A stretch of DNA of 64,000 nucleotides from DATFMH01 sp035267045 (GCA_035267045.1 DATFMH010000146.1:9202-73201), one strand, 5' to 3'. Shown: positions 16,909 to 26,568, counted from the first letter of the stretch. Numbers and translations are program-made. Notes: generated by a model not told the origin, from the sequence alone.

Positions 16909-17721
16909 TTATGACAGATAATGAAATAATAATTTCTTAACATCCTTCGGTGTTTTCGGTGGCAGGCTAAAGTAATAGTCAGTCTCATATTCATTTTGAT
17001 TGAAAAGAATAGGATCACCATTGGAGGTCGAGCCCAGTTCATACCCTGCTGCACGCATTATGGCAGCCGGTGCACATAAATCCCAATACGCTGTCCTGCG
17101 CATGGTTATATAGCCATTGGACTCACCAAAAAGCGGGCCGGTCATTTCTATCTTATCGTTTATATACTTATGCCGTTTGACTCCAAAACGATCTTTTAAT
17201 TCAGATTTTAGCTGTTCGTCAACACGTTTCATGATTAGTGTTGCATCATCCGGAAATTCTTTGCTTGCCTTTAGTTCTCTGCTAATATCAGTTTTGGTGA
17301 TATGTCGGACCGTACCATTGCCGTATCCGTAAACGAATTCTTTTGTAATCGGTTTGTAAATGATCCCAAATTCGGGAATGCCCTCAATACAAAGGCCGAT
17401 TAAAATGAAAAAATGATCGGATCCATTAACAAAATGTTTGGTTCCGTCTATTGGATCGATGAACCATATAATTTCGGAACCTTTTTGAAATGATTTGTCC
17501 TCCGATTCTTCACCAATTAAATCTTCACCCGGAAAATATTTTTGAATCAAATCAGTAAAATAGTCATTTGACCAAAAATCAGCATTTGTTACCGGTGATT
17601 GATCCGGTTTGATATGCACCTCAAAATTTGATGAATTTCGTATTTGTATAACACGTTCGCCAGCTTCCCTGATATGTGGTTTTAGCAATTCAAAACGTTT
17701 TTCGAACTCTTTCAACTTCAT
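16909..17721 (-). CDS. cysQ: 3'(2'),5'-bisphosphate nucleotidase / inositol monophosphatase family
   Basis: 270 residues of the Mg-dependent phosphatase superfamily. Metal motifs: GEESED near 75, FIDPIDGTKHFVNG near 90-103 and WDLCAPAAIMRAAG near 210. Insertion pattern and length fit CysQ, which hydrolyses 3'-phosphoadenosine 5'-phosphate left by sulfate assimilation; other inositol monophosphatase activities are possible. The ATG is at 17721. It is the first gene of the minus-strand group that continues into btaA-btaB. Confidence 0.82.
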   Translation of the reverse strand: MKLKEFEKRFELLKPHIREAGERVIQIRNSSNFEVHIKPDQSPVTNADFWSNDYFTDLIQKYFPGEDLIGEESEDKSFQKGSEIIWFIDPIDGTKHFVNGSDHFFILIGLCIEGIPEFGIIYKPITKEFVYGYGNGTVRHITKTDISRELKASKEFPDDATLIMKRVDEQLKSELKDRFGVKRHKYINDKIEMTGPLFGESNGYITMRRTAYWDLCAPAAIMRAAGYELGSTSNGDPILFNQNEYETDYYFSLPPKTPKDVKKLLFHYLS

Positions 17722-17888
17722 TATTATATTCGATTAATGCCGTAATATTTAGATGTTTTAGCCTGTTACCTTAAAGGTAAACGCATGTGATATTTAAAAT
17801 GGAACAAAAATTATTATAAAATCATTGTATTTATTTACTAACGGACATCTAAGCAAAATAGCATTAAAATATATAAATGGAGAGACAT

Positions 17889-18041
17889 ATGGATTCTAAT
17901 ATTGAACTCAAGAGAACTTTAAAGCACCAATTCCGTAGGGTACGACGTTATATAAGAGCTAATCCGGAAAAAGGTGTAATGACATCTTTCATGGGAGGTA
18001 TGTTATTGGGTATGCTTATAGGAAAATTGATCAGCGAATAA
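17889..18041 (+). CDS. Small membrane protein with glycine-rich C-terminal helix
   Basis: A 50-codon ORF with ATG at 17889, TAA at 18039-18041, and a good Shine-Dalgarno (GGAG at 17879, seven bases before ATG). The product has a basic N-terminal half (KHQFRRVRRYIRANPEKG) and a hydrophobic glycine-zipper-like end (FMGGMLLGMLIGKLISE). This layout recalls the C-terminal anchor of ElaB/YqjD/DUF883-type proteins, but it is too short to assign. It is followed 131 bases later by prfB. Codon use resembles the neighbours. Function unknown. Confidence 0.6.
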   Translation: MDSNIELKRTLKHQFRRVRRYIRANPEKGVMTSFMGGMLLGMLIGKLISE

Positions 18042-18172
18042 TAATATTCCGATTGATTAACATAAAGTTATAGTAATTCTTATAAACCATTTTGCAGCTT
18101 GACGGTTATGCAATATATTTACAGGCGAAAAGTCTGAAGTATTTTACTATTTAAAAATTTAGGAACAGAAAT

Positions 18173-19283
18173 ATGGAGATAGCTTATACAACTGATCAGA
18201 TTGAGTCATTATTTCAGCGCGTGGATGCGCTGAGGAGGTATCTTTGACTATGATAAACGTAAAAAACATATCATAGAATTAGAGGATCTGGCTCAACAAC
18301 CCGGATTTTGGGACGATTCCGATAAAGCTCAGGATATAATGAAAGAGCTTAATGAGGAAAAAGAATGGATCGCCAGCTGGGATAAACTGGATGAGCATCG
18401 TCAAAGTATCAAGATTTACCAGGAGTTTTTGAATGAAGGAGAGGATGTTTCCGGGGAAATAAACACCGAACTTGATGAACTCCGGAAAGAACTGGAAGAG
18501 CTTGAGTTGAAAAATATGCTCAGTGATGAGGATGATAAAAGAGACGCCCTTATCACCATTAATCCCGGAGCAGGTGGTACCGAAAGTCAGGATTGGGCCC
18601 AAATGTTATATCGTATGTATGTGCGTTGGGCCGAACGACGTGGTTATGATGTGAGTACTATTGAATATCAACCAGGCGATGTAGCCGGTATTAAAAGTGC
18701 GACAATAGAAGTTAAGGGTAATTTCGCTTACGGTTACTTAAAAGCCGAAAACGGTGTTCATCGTCTTGTAAGGATATCCCCGTTCGACAGTAATTCAAGA
18801 AGACATACGTCATTTACATCTGTTTTTGTTTACCCCATCATAGATGATAAAATTGAGATCGATCTTAATCCCGATGATATTGAGATGCAGCGTTTCCATT
18901 CCAGTGGTAAGGGCGGACAGAATGTAAATAAAGTGGAAACGGGTGTTCGACTCATTTGGGATGGGAATTTATCAGACGGCAGTAAAGAACGGGTTGTTGC
19001 TGAATGTCAACAGGAACGTTCCCAACTTCAAAATCGCGAAAAAGCCTTGCAGATGTTAAAGTCACGGGTTTACGATCTTGAAAAACGAATTCGGGAAGCT
19101 GCCAAAGATGAGCTTGAGTCAACCAAGAAAGCAAATGAATGGGGTTCACAGATTCGTTCGTATGTGATGCATCCTTATAATATGGTTAAAGATCACCGAA
19201 CAAATCATGAGACGTCCAATGTGGAAGCCGTTATGGATGGTGATTTAGACGATTTTATTAAAGCTTATTTGATGTCACTGTAA
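18173..19283 (+). CDS. prfB: Peptide chain release factor 2 (programmed +1 frameshift)
   Basis: RF2 terminates translation at UGA and UAA. The gene is split between two frames. Codons 1-24 run from ATG 18173 to CTT 18242-18244, then an in-frame TGA (18245-18247), and reading resumes at GAC 18246 to the TAA at 19281-19283, giving 369 residues. Frame-two sequence DYDKRKKHIIELEDLAQQPGFW is RF2-like, so the join is certain. The stop-recognition tripeptide SPF (VRISPFDSNSRRHTSF) and the catalytic GGQ (SGKGGQNVNKVETG) are present. The TAA overlaps the nadB ATG by one base. Autoregulation by RF2 level is expected from the frameshift signal. Confidence 0.95.
18233..18248 (+). promoter_or_regulatory. 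prfB programmed +1 frameshift signal
   Basis: AGGAGG (18233-18238), an internal Shine-Dalgarno, is followed after TAT by CTT TGA C (18242-18248). This is the classical RF2 slippery site: slow reading of UGA when RF2 is scarce lets the peptidyl-tRNA slip from CUU to UUU. Spacing of three bases between the Shine-Dalgarno and CTT equals that in E. coli. Confidence 0.95.
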
Positions 19284-20869
19284 TGATTTATAAGTACGAT
19301 TTTTTGATTATCGGAAGTGGAGCGGCCGGTCTCTCATTTGCATTAAAAGTAGCTGATTATGGTAAAGTCGGTATTATCACTAAAAAGAATTCGAGTGAAT
19401 CGAATACAAATTATGCACAGGGCGGTATAGCTGCTGTTGTTGTAACGAGTGATAGTTTTGAGGAGCATATAGAGGACACCCTGGTTGCGGGTGCGGGTTT
19501 ATGTAAAAAAGAAGCTGTTGAACTTATTGTAAAAGAAGGTCCGCGTACGATAGAGAATCTCATTAATATGGGAGCCTCATTCACAAAAAAAGACGGGGCT
19601 TTACATCTGGGTCGAGAAGGCGGCCACTCACACGAACGGATTGTGCATGCCGCTGATACAACCGGCAGTGAGATAGAACACGTATTGGTAACGAATGTTA
19701 ACAATCATGAAAACATTGAGATATTAGAGCATCACTATGCGCTTGAATTACTGACGGAACACCATCTTGGAAAAAAAGTTACCAGGTATGATCCGGATAC
19801 TCATTGTTACGGTGCCTATGTGTTGGATGTGAGAACAGGCAAAGTGGACGTCATGCTGGCTAAAGCAACGTTACTAGCTACAGGAGGTGCCGGTCAGGTG
19901 TATTTACATACCACTAATCCCGAAATAGCGACCGGAGATGGTATTGCCATGGCGTACAGGGCTAAAGCCCGGATCTGCAATATGGAGTTCATCCAGTTTC
20001 ATCCGACATCATTGTATCACAGCGAAGCTGATTCATTTCTCATTTCAGAAGCCGTGCGCGGTCATGGTGGTATTCTTCGCAATCAGGATGGTGAAGCATT
20101 TATGGCGGAGTATGATAAACGAAAAGAGTTGGCCCCCAGGGATATCGTTGCCAGAGCTATAGACGATCAACTAAAGAAGCGTGGAGATGATTATGTATAT
20201 CTCGATGTAACACATTTAGATGCTGACGATATCAAAAAATCATTTCCATATATTTATAATACCTGCCTGTCATTCGGCCTTGATATTACGAAAAAGCCTA
20301 TTCCTGTAGTACCAGCGGCTCATTATCTTTGCGGAGGTGTTAAAACAGACCTGGAAGGACGTACATCCATTAACGGACTATTTGCCTGTGGCGAAGTATC
20401 ATGTACGGGAGTTCACGGGGCAAATCGCCTTGCTTCCAACAGTTTATTGGAAGCTTTGGTATTTGGTGATAAAGCCGGCATTGCTGCGAAGGAGTATATC
20501 ACGGATGTTATTTACAATGAAGAAATACCGGAATGGGACGAGAGCGGAACGTTCAATACAGAAGAATGGGTCCTGATATCACATAATAAACGCGAATTGC
20601 AACAAGTGATGTGGGATTATGTTGGTATTGTGAGAAGTAACTTGCGCCTGGAAAGAGCATCGAGAAGGACTCATTTATTATATGAGGAAGTGGAAGATTT
20701 TTATAATCGTAACAGGGTGAGTGTCCCGCTTTGTCAGTTGCGCAATATGATAGCCGTTTCTTATTTAATTATTCGCTCAGCGCTACAGAGAAAAGAAAGC
20801 CGTGGATTGCATTATACCACAGACTACCCGGCGTTAAATGAAAAAGAAAAACGGGACAGCATCATTTAA
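19283..20869 (+). CDS. nadB: L-aspartate oxidase
   Basis: A 528-residue FAD enzyme that oxidises L-aspartate to iminoaspartate for quinolinate and NAD synthesis. FAD-binding IIGSGAAGLSFAL is at the N-terminus. NadB-specific LGREGGHSHERIVHAADTTG is near 112, ALLATGGAGQVYLHTTNP near 195, and GVKTDLEGRTSINGLFACGE with GVHGANRLASNSLLEALVFG near 355-395. The C-terminal helical domain ends HYTTDYP. The ATG shares one base with the prfB stop, implying translational coupling. nadA and nadC are not in the window. Confidence 0.95.
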   Translation: MIYKYDFLIIGSGAAGLSFALKVADYGKVGIITKKNSSESNTNYAQGGIAAVVVTSDSFEEHIEDTLVAGAGLCKKEAVELIVKEGPRTIENLINMGASFTKKDGALHLGREGGHSHERIVHAADTTGSEIEHVLVTNVNNHENIEILEHHYALELLTEHHLGKKVTRYDPDTHCYGAYVLDVRTGKVDVMLAKATLLATGGAGQVYLHTTNPEIATGDGIAMAYRAKARICNMEFIQFHPTSLYHSEADSFLISEAVRGHGGILRNQDGEAFMAEYDKRKELAPRDIVARAIDDQLKKRGDDYVYLDVTHLDADDIKKSFPYIYNTCLSFGLDITKKPIPVVPAAHYLCGGVKTDLEGRTSINGLFACGEVSCTGVHGANRLASNSLLEALVFGDKAGIAAKEYITDVIYNEEIPEWDESGTFNTEEWVLISHNKRELQQVMWDYVGIVRSNLRLERASRRTHLLYEEVEDFYNRNRVSVPLCQLRNMIAVSYLIIRSALQRKESRGLHYTTDYPALNEKEKRDSII

Positions 20870-20876
20870 GGTTTCT

Positions 20877-21488
20877 ATGCTTAAAGTTGGTATAACAGGT
20901 GGTATTGGTAGTGGAAAAACGACAATATGTCGTATTTGGGAAGAATTGGGTGCAAAAGTAATCTATGCGGATGATCTTGCAAAACAGCTCATGGCCGAAG
21001 ATCCTGTTTTAAAGAAAGAATTGATTTCTGCATTTGGACCTCAGTCATATAAAGAGAATGGTGAGTTGAATCGAACATACCTTGCTGAAGTAGCTTTTAA
21101 AAAGGGAAGGGTAGAAGAGTTTAATCGGATAATCCATCCAAGGGTATTTGAAAAGACAGAAGAAATTGCAAGGGAAGCTGAAGCACAAGGTATCAAAGTC
21201 CTGGTTAAAGAAGCGGCATTATTATTGAAATATGGCCGACCTGTAGATCTGGATTATGTCGTATTGGTTACAGCTGAAGCTGAGAAAAGACTGAAAAGAG
21301 TAGTTAAAAGGGACCAGACAAAAGCCGGGAAAGTGTCGGAACGCATGCAAAAACAACAAAATAATGATGAACTCAGGAAGTATGCAGATATCATTATAAA
21401 GAACGATGGATCCATTGAAGAATTAAGAGAAAATGCTGCAAAAATATTCTTAGGTTTTTTGGATGAAACAGGTATAGATAAGGATTAA
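20877..21488 (+). CDS. coaE: Dephospho-CoA kinase
   Basis: A 203-residue P-loop kinase that phosphorylates dephospho-CoA in the last step of coenzyme A synthesis. The P-loop GITGGIGSGKTTICR is at residues 4-18, followed by GAKVIYADDLAKQLM, HPRVF near 85 and KRVVKRDQTKAGKV in the lid region. The start was set at the ATG at 20877, giving the usual MLKVGITGG beginning. An in-frame ATG at 20838 would add 13 lysine-rich residues and overlap nadB. It follows nadB by seven bases in one operon. Confidence 0.93.
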   Translation: MLKVGITGGIGSGKTTICRIWEELGAKVIYADDLAKQLMAEDPVLKKELISAFGPQSYKENGELNRTYLAEVAFKKGRVEEFNRIIHPRVFEKTEEIAREAEAQGIKVLVKEAALLLKYGRPVDLDYVVLVTAEAEKRLKRVVKRDQTKAGKVSERMQKQQNNDELRKYADIIIKNDGSIEELRENAAKIFLGFLDETGIDKD

Positions 21489-21669
21489 TTTCTATTTTTT
21501 TCGAAATTAATTTTTACAAAAAGAAATAATTGTTACTTTTACGTGGTATTGCGCTTAGGTATTAATTTAGAACAACTAAAATTATAATATTTTATTTAGG
21601 GTAGTAAGAAAGCGCTTTTCTATATAAATTACGGTACTTTTACAAATTATAATTTTTAAACAGGGTTAC

Positions 21670-22707
21670 ATGACTTCGCAAAATGTAGAGAGACTTATAA
21701 CACAAGAGGAGTTTATCATATCCCGTCAGAACAGATTTCCCGGTGCTACCGGGGAACTATCTCAATTGTTACGGGATATAGGACTTGCTGCCAAGATTAT
21801 TTCACGGGAAGTAAATAAGGCAGGCATAACTCATATTTTGGGCTATGATGGTTCGGAAAATGTACATGGTGAACGTGTTAAAAAGCTTGATGTGTTTTCC
21901 AATGAACAAATGTTATCGGCATTATCCCGTTCTGGAATAGTCTGTATGATCATCTCTGAGGAGAATGAAGGTATCGTTCGGTTGGGCAATAGTTCCGGAA
22001 AATATATTGTTTATTGTGATCCTCTCGATGGTTCATCCAATATAGACGTTAATGTTTCCATAGGAACCATTTTCTCAATTTATATGAGGAAGTCACATCG
22101 TGCTGATTATCCTGACGAGGACGATCCTATGCAGCCGGGAACCAATCAGGTAGCGGCAGGATATATAATATACGGTTCCAGTACGATGATGGTTTACACC
22201 ACCGGATTGGGTGTCAGTGCGTTTACACTCGATCCAAGTATTGGAGAATTTTTCTTGTCGCACGATAACATCACAATACCCGAAATTGGTCCCTATTACA
22301 GTATTAATGAAGGGAGTTACAATACCTGGGAACTTGGATTGAAGAAATATGTTAAATATTGTCAGGAAGAGGATAAAGAGACAAAGCGTCCTTATTCTGC
22401 TCGTTATATAGGTTCGATGGTTGCTGATGTGCACAGAATCATGCTAAAGGGAGGTATTTTTATTTATCCTCAGAGTAAAAGATATAAAAATGGCAAATTG
22501 AGATTAATGTATGAATGTAATCCATTGGGTTTCATAATCGAACAAGCCGGTGGTTTAGCCACGACAGGACGAAAAAGAATTATGGAAATATTTCCTGATG
22601 ATATCCATCAGAGAACACCTATTTACATTGGCTCGAAGTTCAATGTTGAACAAGCAGAATATTTTCTTCAGAAGTATGAAAATATCAATGAGGAAAAATA
22701 TGCTTAG
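21670..22707 (+). CDS. fbp: Class I fructose-1,6-bisphosphatase
   Basis: A 345-residue gluconeogenic phosphatase. Metal and substrate motifs: IISEENEG near 100, VYCDPLDGSSNIDVNVSIGTIFSIY near 115-140, GYIIYGSSTMMVYTTGLGV near 165, RYIGSMVADVHRIMLKGGIFIYP near 245 and LRLMYECNPLGFIIEQAGG near 280. It has a separate 180-base upstream region and its own strong intrinsic terminator, so it is probably monocistronic. Confidence 0.95.
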   Translation: MTSQNVERLITQEEFIISRQNRFPGATGELSQLLRDIGLAAKIISREVNKAGITHILGYDGSENVHGERVKKLDVFSNEQMLSALSRSGIVCMIISEENEGIVRLGNSSGKYIVYCDPLDGSSNIDVNVSIGTIFSIYMRKSHRADYPDEDDPMQPGTNQVAAGYIIYGSSTMMVYTTGLGVSAFTLDPSIGEFFLSHDNITIPEIGPYYSINEGSYNTWELGLKKYVKYCQEEDKETKRPYSARYIGSMVADVHRIMLKGGIFIYPQSKRYKNGKLRLMYECNPLGFIIEQAGGLATTGRKRIMEIFPDDIHQRTPIYIGSKFNVEQAEYFLQKYENINEEKYA

Positions 22708-22755
22708 ATGATAAAGAGACTATTATCGTTGTGTAAGCTACAAGATATGTCTATG

Positions 22756-22788
22756 AAAAAAGGAGCACTTGATAAGTGCTCCTTTTTT
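22756..22788 (+). terminator. Intrinsic terminator after fbp
   Basis: GGAGCACTT (22762-22770), loop GATA, AGTGCTCC (22775-22782), then six T. An A6 run precedes the stem, so it could also work on the minus strand. Confidence 0.9.
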
Positions 22789-22941
22789 ATTGATCGTATA
22801 TATGAAATTTGAGATGAACATAAATCCATCTTCTTACCATGGATAAATTTCCGTTTTTAAATTTTAACAGGATAACAAGGTCTTTCGCTTTGTACTTTGC
22901 AACATGAAGACTGATATAATCTTTGTTTAACGTTCGTTAAT

Positions 22942-23424
22942 TTAAAATGTCACATTCATGCCTTCCGTAACATCGTGATCAACACAATATCCTCCGTTCA
23001 CCTCAACAACATATTTAGCGGGACCGTCAGAGTTTAACTGTTTTTCGGAAAATGGTTGCGTTGAATGATGAATACGTATAATCTTCTTATCTGCATTTAT
23101 GAAAATTATGTCCAGTGATAACGGAGTATTGGCCATCCAAAAGCTGAGGTTCTGTGTTTTATCAAAGATAAATAACATGCCACCGTCCTCAGGAAGCTGT
23201 TTTACGTCCATTAAACCGGTATCGCGTTCCTCAGGTGTTTTGGCAACGGCTACTCTAACCGTTGAAACAGTATCACCATTTGCAGCAACGAAAGACACTT
23301 TATTTGTAAAAGCGACGGTTCTGCCACTATCCGATTTATTTTCTGAGTTTTTACTTTTCCTGGAACAGCCAGCAAAGGTAAATAACAAGCTGACTGTAAC
23401 AAGACTTATAACCCATTTACTCAT
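22942..23424 (-). CDS. DUF192 lipoprotein
   Basis: 160 residues. A lipoprotein signal ends with the lipobox FAGC (LLFTFAGCSRKSK), so it is membrane anchored. The DUF192 domain follows: VRVAVAKTPEERDTGLMDVKQLPEDGGMLFIF, MANTPLSLDIIFINADKKI and YVVEVNGGYCVDHDV. The family is widespread and of unknown function. The start at 23424 is preferred over 23442 because AGGAG lies five bases before it and it gives an eight-base overlap with the upstream gene's stop. It is cotranscribed with the BNR-repeat gene. Confidence 0.83.
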   Translation of the reverse strand: MSKWVISLVTVSLLFTFAGCSRKSKNSENKSDSGRTVAFTNKVSFVAANGDTVSTVRVAVAKTPEERDTGLMDVKQLPEDGGMLFIFDKTQNLSFWMANTPLSLDIIFINADKKIIRIHHSTQPFSEKQLNSDGPAKYVVEVNGGYCVDHDVTEGMNVTF

Positions 23425-26290
23425 TGTCTCCTGGTATTTCATTGTTGCCTGAATGTGTTTGTGAGGTCACTTTAAAACTAGTTTGGTCTTTAGACGACCC
23501 ATATTCAAAGGTTACGTTATATTTTCCCGGCATAAGATAATCAGATTTATACTTTTTGGAAGCATTTTTATCAACTTTCAGATTCCATTTATATGGATGA
23601 AACCCACTTAAGGAGGAAGCCTGTAACGTCTGAACAGTATTTCCATCTTTATCGGTAATAGTAATTTTTACATGATCACCTTCCCGGCCTTTTCCAATAT
23701 AATATAGCAGTGTGTTTGACGGCTCCGTCGGTTTTTGAAATTTATAGGTCGCTTTACCCCAATGTTTGGAATAGCGAATATTGTCTGGTTTATAAGCAAT
23801 GACCGGTTGATCAAGTTTGTCCATTGTCAATTCCTCTAACGGCTTAATATGCATAACATATACACTGCGTCCATGCGTACCCATCACAAGATCATGCGCT
23901 TCAGGTTGAATCACCATATCGTAAGTAGGTACATTCGGATGTGATGTGTCGATATATTGCCAATGATCGCCGCCATTCAAACTCAGATATGCACCATCGT
24001 CGGTTCCAACAAACAGCAGATTTGGATTCACAGGATCCTGAATGATTACATTAATATTTTCTTCGGGAAGGTCGCCACTGATTGATTTCCATGTTTTACC
24101 GTAGTCGGTCGTTTTATAAAGCATGGCTTTAAACTGGTCATACCGGTAGCTGTTTAAAGAGACATAAGCAGTTCCTTCATTAAATGGTGAAGCAAATACT
24201 TTACTTATCCATCGTTTCTGAGGCAGTGATTTTGAAACCAACTGCCAATGTACACCACCATCGCGGGTTACTTGTACATTACCGTCATCCGTTCCTACCC
24301 AAATGACACCAAATTTGAGGGGAGATTCCGATATGGTGGTTATTGTAGAGTAAGGGACGTTCCCCTGGGGTTGGTGATCGGTTGTCAGGTCAGGACTTAT
24401 TTTCTGGAAATGACTGCCCTGGTCCATGCTTCTGAGCAGGTTCTGTGATCCCATATATATGATGTCAGGATTATGCGGACTTATCACTATCGGGGTATTC
24501 CAATTCCAGCGATAGGATGGTTCACCTATATTATGCTTAGGCGTTATATAGGTATGCTTGCCGGTATCTTTGTTTATCCTGAAATAATTTCCAAACTGAA
24601 ATCCGGCATATACAATGCCGTTATCACGCCGATCGACAGCAACATGCATCCCGTCACCACCTAATAAACGCTTCCAATGTCTGGATTGATCCGGAACAGT
24701 CTGAGAAGATCCATAAAAAACACCGTTATCCTGAAGCCCACCATATATATTATAAGGCTTGGCCCTATCCACATCGACACTATAAAATTGTCCAACAGCC
24801 ATGGAGTTTAGATGACGCCAGTGGTTGCCGGCATCATAGCTTACATAGACTCCGCCATCAGTTCCAAGCATCACATGTTCGGGATCCTGACTATCGTACC
24901 AGAAAGCGTGGATATCGCTGTGAGTGTGGTTTCCTTCCTGGGTGAATGTTTTTCCACCGTCAGTAGAATGGAGAAGAGGGACACCCATTATATACAAATC
25001 ATTCGGGTTTTTAGGATTAACACGTATTTGAGCGAAATAGTAACCATAGGTATAATAAACGCCATCGAGTTCATAGCTATTTACCTTTTTCCAATGTTTT
25101 CCGAAATCCACCGATTTATAAACCTGTGCCCCCGTAACTTTTGAGCTTACTTCAGCTTCCAGGGCATTTTTCCCGTTATAGTCGGCAATGTCTTTCGGCG
25201 TATACTTACTATTTTTAATGTCTTCTTTTACGGATTTGGCTGTATATTTTTTTGGGAAATTATTTTTTCTGAGAAACTTCTCTAAATTTTTGTTATCAAG
25301 TTTTAAAAGGTCGTTAACCGACATATCTTTGAAAGATTTAAATGTTATACCTTCCTTTTTGCTTTCTTTCTTTTTTTTCTCCTCTTTAACCTTTTTTTGA
25401 TTATCAACAATTGCATAGAGGATATTTGGCTGGGACTGGCAGATATCCAGCCCAATTCTTCCAACCTTATCGCCTGTCGGAAGACCGTTTACACTCTTTT
25501 TCCAGGTATCGCCACCATCGTTTGATACGTAAATAGCCGATCCGGAACCCGATCCTTCAAAATTCCAGGCATGGCGCATACGTGTCCATGTGGCAGCCCA
25601 AAGCTGATTGTGATTTTGAGGATTCATAACCAAATCTATGGCACCGGTACTATCGTTCACAAACAGCGTCTTTTTCCAGGTCTTACCACCATCGGTAGTT
25701 TTATATACACCTCTATAAGGGCTTTTGGAATATAAGGCACCTTCACTTGCTACCCATGCAATATCGGGATTCCCGGGATCCGTAATAATGCGCGAGATAT
25801 GCTCCGTATTAGTTAACCCGGTATGTATCCATGTCTTACCACCATCGGTGCTTTTATACACTCCGGATCCTGCATAACTTGATCGACTGCTGTTAACTTC
25901 TCCTGTTCCAACCCATAAGATCTGGGGATTAGCTTTTGAAACGGCTATGTCACCTATTGTCAAAGTACCTTGTTCATCAAAGATCGGGTCGAAAGAGATA
26001 CCATTATCATCAGTCTTGAACACGCCACCGGAGGCGTAAGCAATATAAAATTGTTTTTGTTTAGATGGATTAACAGCAATATCAGTCACTCGTCCCGCCA
26101 TAACAACAGGTCCTACACTCCGCGCAGGATAAGTACGAATCAATGAATTATGTCTGAGCTCCCGGCGCTGGCTAATAGCTTGATTAACATCTGTAGCCGA
26201 AGACGGCACAATCTGAGCTTTTAAATTAAGAGATGAAAAGAATAAAAAGATAATAGTTAATAATAAAGTATAGTATTTCGATCGGGTCAT
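23417..26290 (-). CDS. Secreted VPS10/BNR-repeat beta-propeller protein
   Basis: 957 residues with a signal peptide (LLLTIIFLFFSSLNLKAQ). Repeated Asp-box-like motifs (VYKSTDGGKTW, VYKTTDGGKTW, IYVSNDGGDTW, LLHSTDGGKTF, LYKTTDYGKTW, LSLNGGDHW) indicate one or two sortilin/VPS10-type beta-propellers. Near residues 300-375 a lysine-rich insert (KKVKEEKKKKESKKEG and onward) interrupts a propeller repeat. The C-terminus (GHVKITITDKDGN-like, PGKYNVTFEYG) looks like a FlgD-type Ig domain. Such proteins are common and uncharacterised in Bacteroidota relatives, and annotation as glycosyl hydrolase is usually unfounded. The DUF192 gene overlaps its end. Confidence 0.8.
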   Translation of the reverse strand: MTRSKYYTLLLTIIFLFFSSLNLKAQIVPSSATDVNQAISQRRELRHNSLIRTYPARSVGPVVMAGRVTDIAVNPSKQKQFYIAYASGGVFKTDDNGISFDPIFDEQGTLTIGDIAVSKANPQILWVGTGEVNSSRSSYAGSGVYKSTDGGKTWIHTGLTNTEHISRIITDPGNPDIAWVASEGALYSKSPYRGVYKTTDGGKTWKKTLFVNDSTGAIDLVMNPQNHNQLWAATWTRMRHAWNFEGSGSGSAIYVSNDGGDTWKKSVNGLPTGDKVGRIGLDICQSQPNILYAIVDNQKKVKEEKKKKESKKEGITFKSFKDMSVNDLLKLDNKNLEKFLRKNNFPKKYTAKSVKEDIKNSKYTPKDIADYNGKNALEAEVSSKVTGAQVYKSVDFGKHWKKVNSYELDGVYYTYGYYFAQIRVNPKNPNDLYIMGVPLLHSTDGGKTFTQEGNHTHSDIHAFWYDSQDPEHVMLGTDGGVYVSYDAGNHWRHLNSMAVGQFYSVDVDRAKPYNIYGGLQDNGVFYGSSQTVPDQSRHWKRLLGGDGMHVAVDRRDNGIVYAGFQFGNYFRINKDTGKHTYITPKHNIGEPSYRWNWNTPIVISPHNPDIIYMGSQNLLRSMDQGSHFQKISPDLTTDHQPQGNVPYSTITTISESPLKFGVIWVGTDDGNVQVTRDGGVHWQLVSKSLPQKRWISKVFASPFNEGTAYVSLNSYRYDQFKAMLYKTTDYGKTWKSISGDLPEENINVIIQDPVNPNLLFVGTDDGAYLSLNGGDHWQYIDTSHPNVPTYDMVIQPEAHDLVMGTHGRSVYVMHIKPLEELTMDKLDQPVIAYKPDNIRYSKHWGKATYKFQKPTEPSNTLLYYIGKGREGDHVKITITDKDGNTVQTLQASSLSGFHPYKWNLKVDKNASKKYKSDYLMPGKYNVTFEYGSSKDQTSFKVTSQTHSGNNEIPGDNE

Positions 26291-26484
26291 AGCAGATTTA
26301 GTTCATGAATAAAATTATTTTTTTAATATCTATCTGTAAAGAAAACAATTGGATAACAAGTTATATATGATCCTTTTAAATAAGGACAATGACTATAATT
26401 CCAAAACATAAATAATTAATTAAGAGAATATGGTATTTTTCGTTAATTAAATAAACCGTTTTCTTTTTAATAAGTGGGTAAAAG

Positions 26485-26498
26485 AACCGCTATCGGTT
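26485..26498 (+). promoter_or_regulatory. Small hairpin in the rimP leader
   Basis: AACCG (26485-26489) pairs with CGGTT (26494-26498) over loop CTAT. It lies 38 bases before the terminator-like hairpin and could be part of an attenuator leader of the rimP-nusA-infB operon. Confidence 0.35.
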
Positions 26499-26535
26499 TG
26501 TAATTATTTTTAAATAAGGTTATCTTTCCGATGAC

Positions 26536-26568
26536 AAAGTGAGGCTCATACCGGTCTCACTTTTTTTT
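26536..26568 (+). terminator. Intrinsic terminator in the rimP leader (possible attenuator)
   Basis: AAAGTGAG (26536-26543), a 12-base loop, CTCACTTT (26556-26563), then a run of T to 26568. It lies 20 bases before the rimP start. The upstream gene is divergent, so no plus-strand gene ends here. It must end either a leader transcript (attenuation) or an unannotated small RNA. Confidence 0.75.

Noticed and set aside
18245..18247. In-frame TGA near the start of prfB, apparently a broken gene
   Set aside because: It is the conserved RF2 programmed frameshift (AGGAGG, TAT, CTTTGAC) and the downstream frame is intact.
23425..23442. Upstream start (MKYQETM...) for the DUF192 lipoprotein
   Set aside because: The internal ATG at 23424 has AGGAG directly upstream and yields a normal lipoprotein signal.
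24248..25400. Plus-strand ORFs opposite the BNR-repeat gene
   Set aside because: Shadow frames of a 957-codon gene with signal peptide and repeated Asp boxes.
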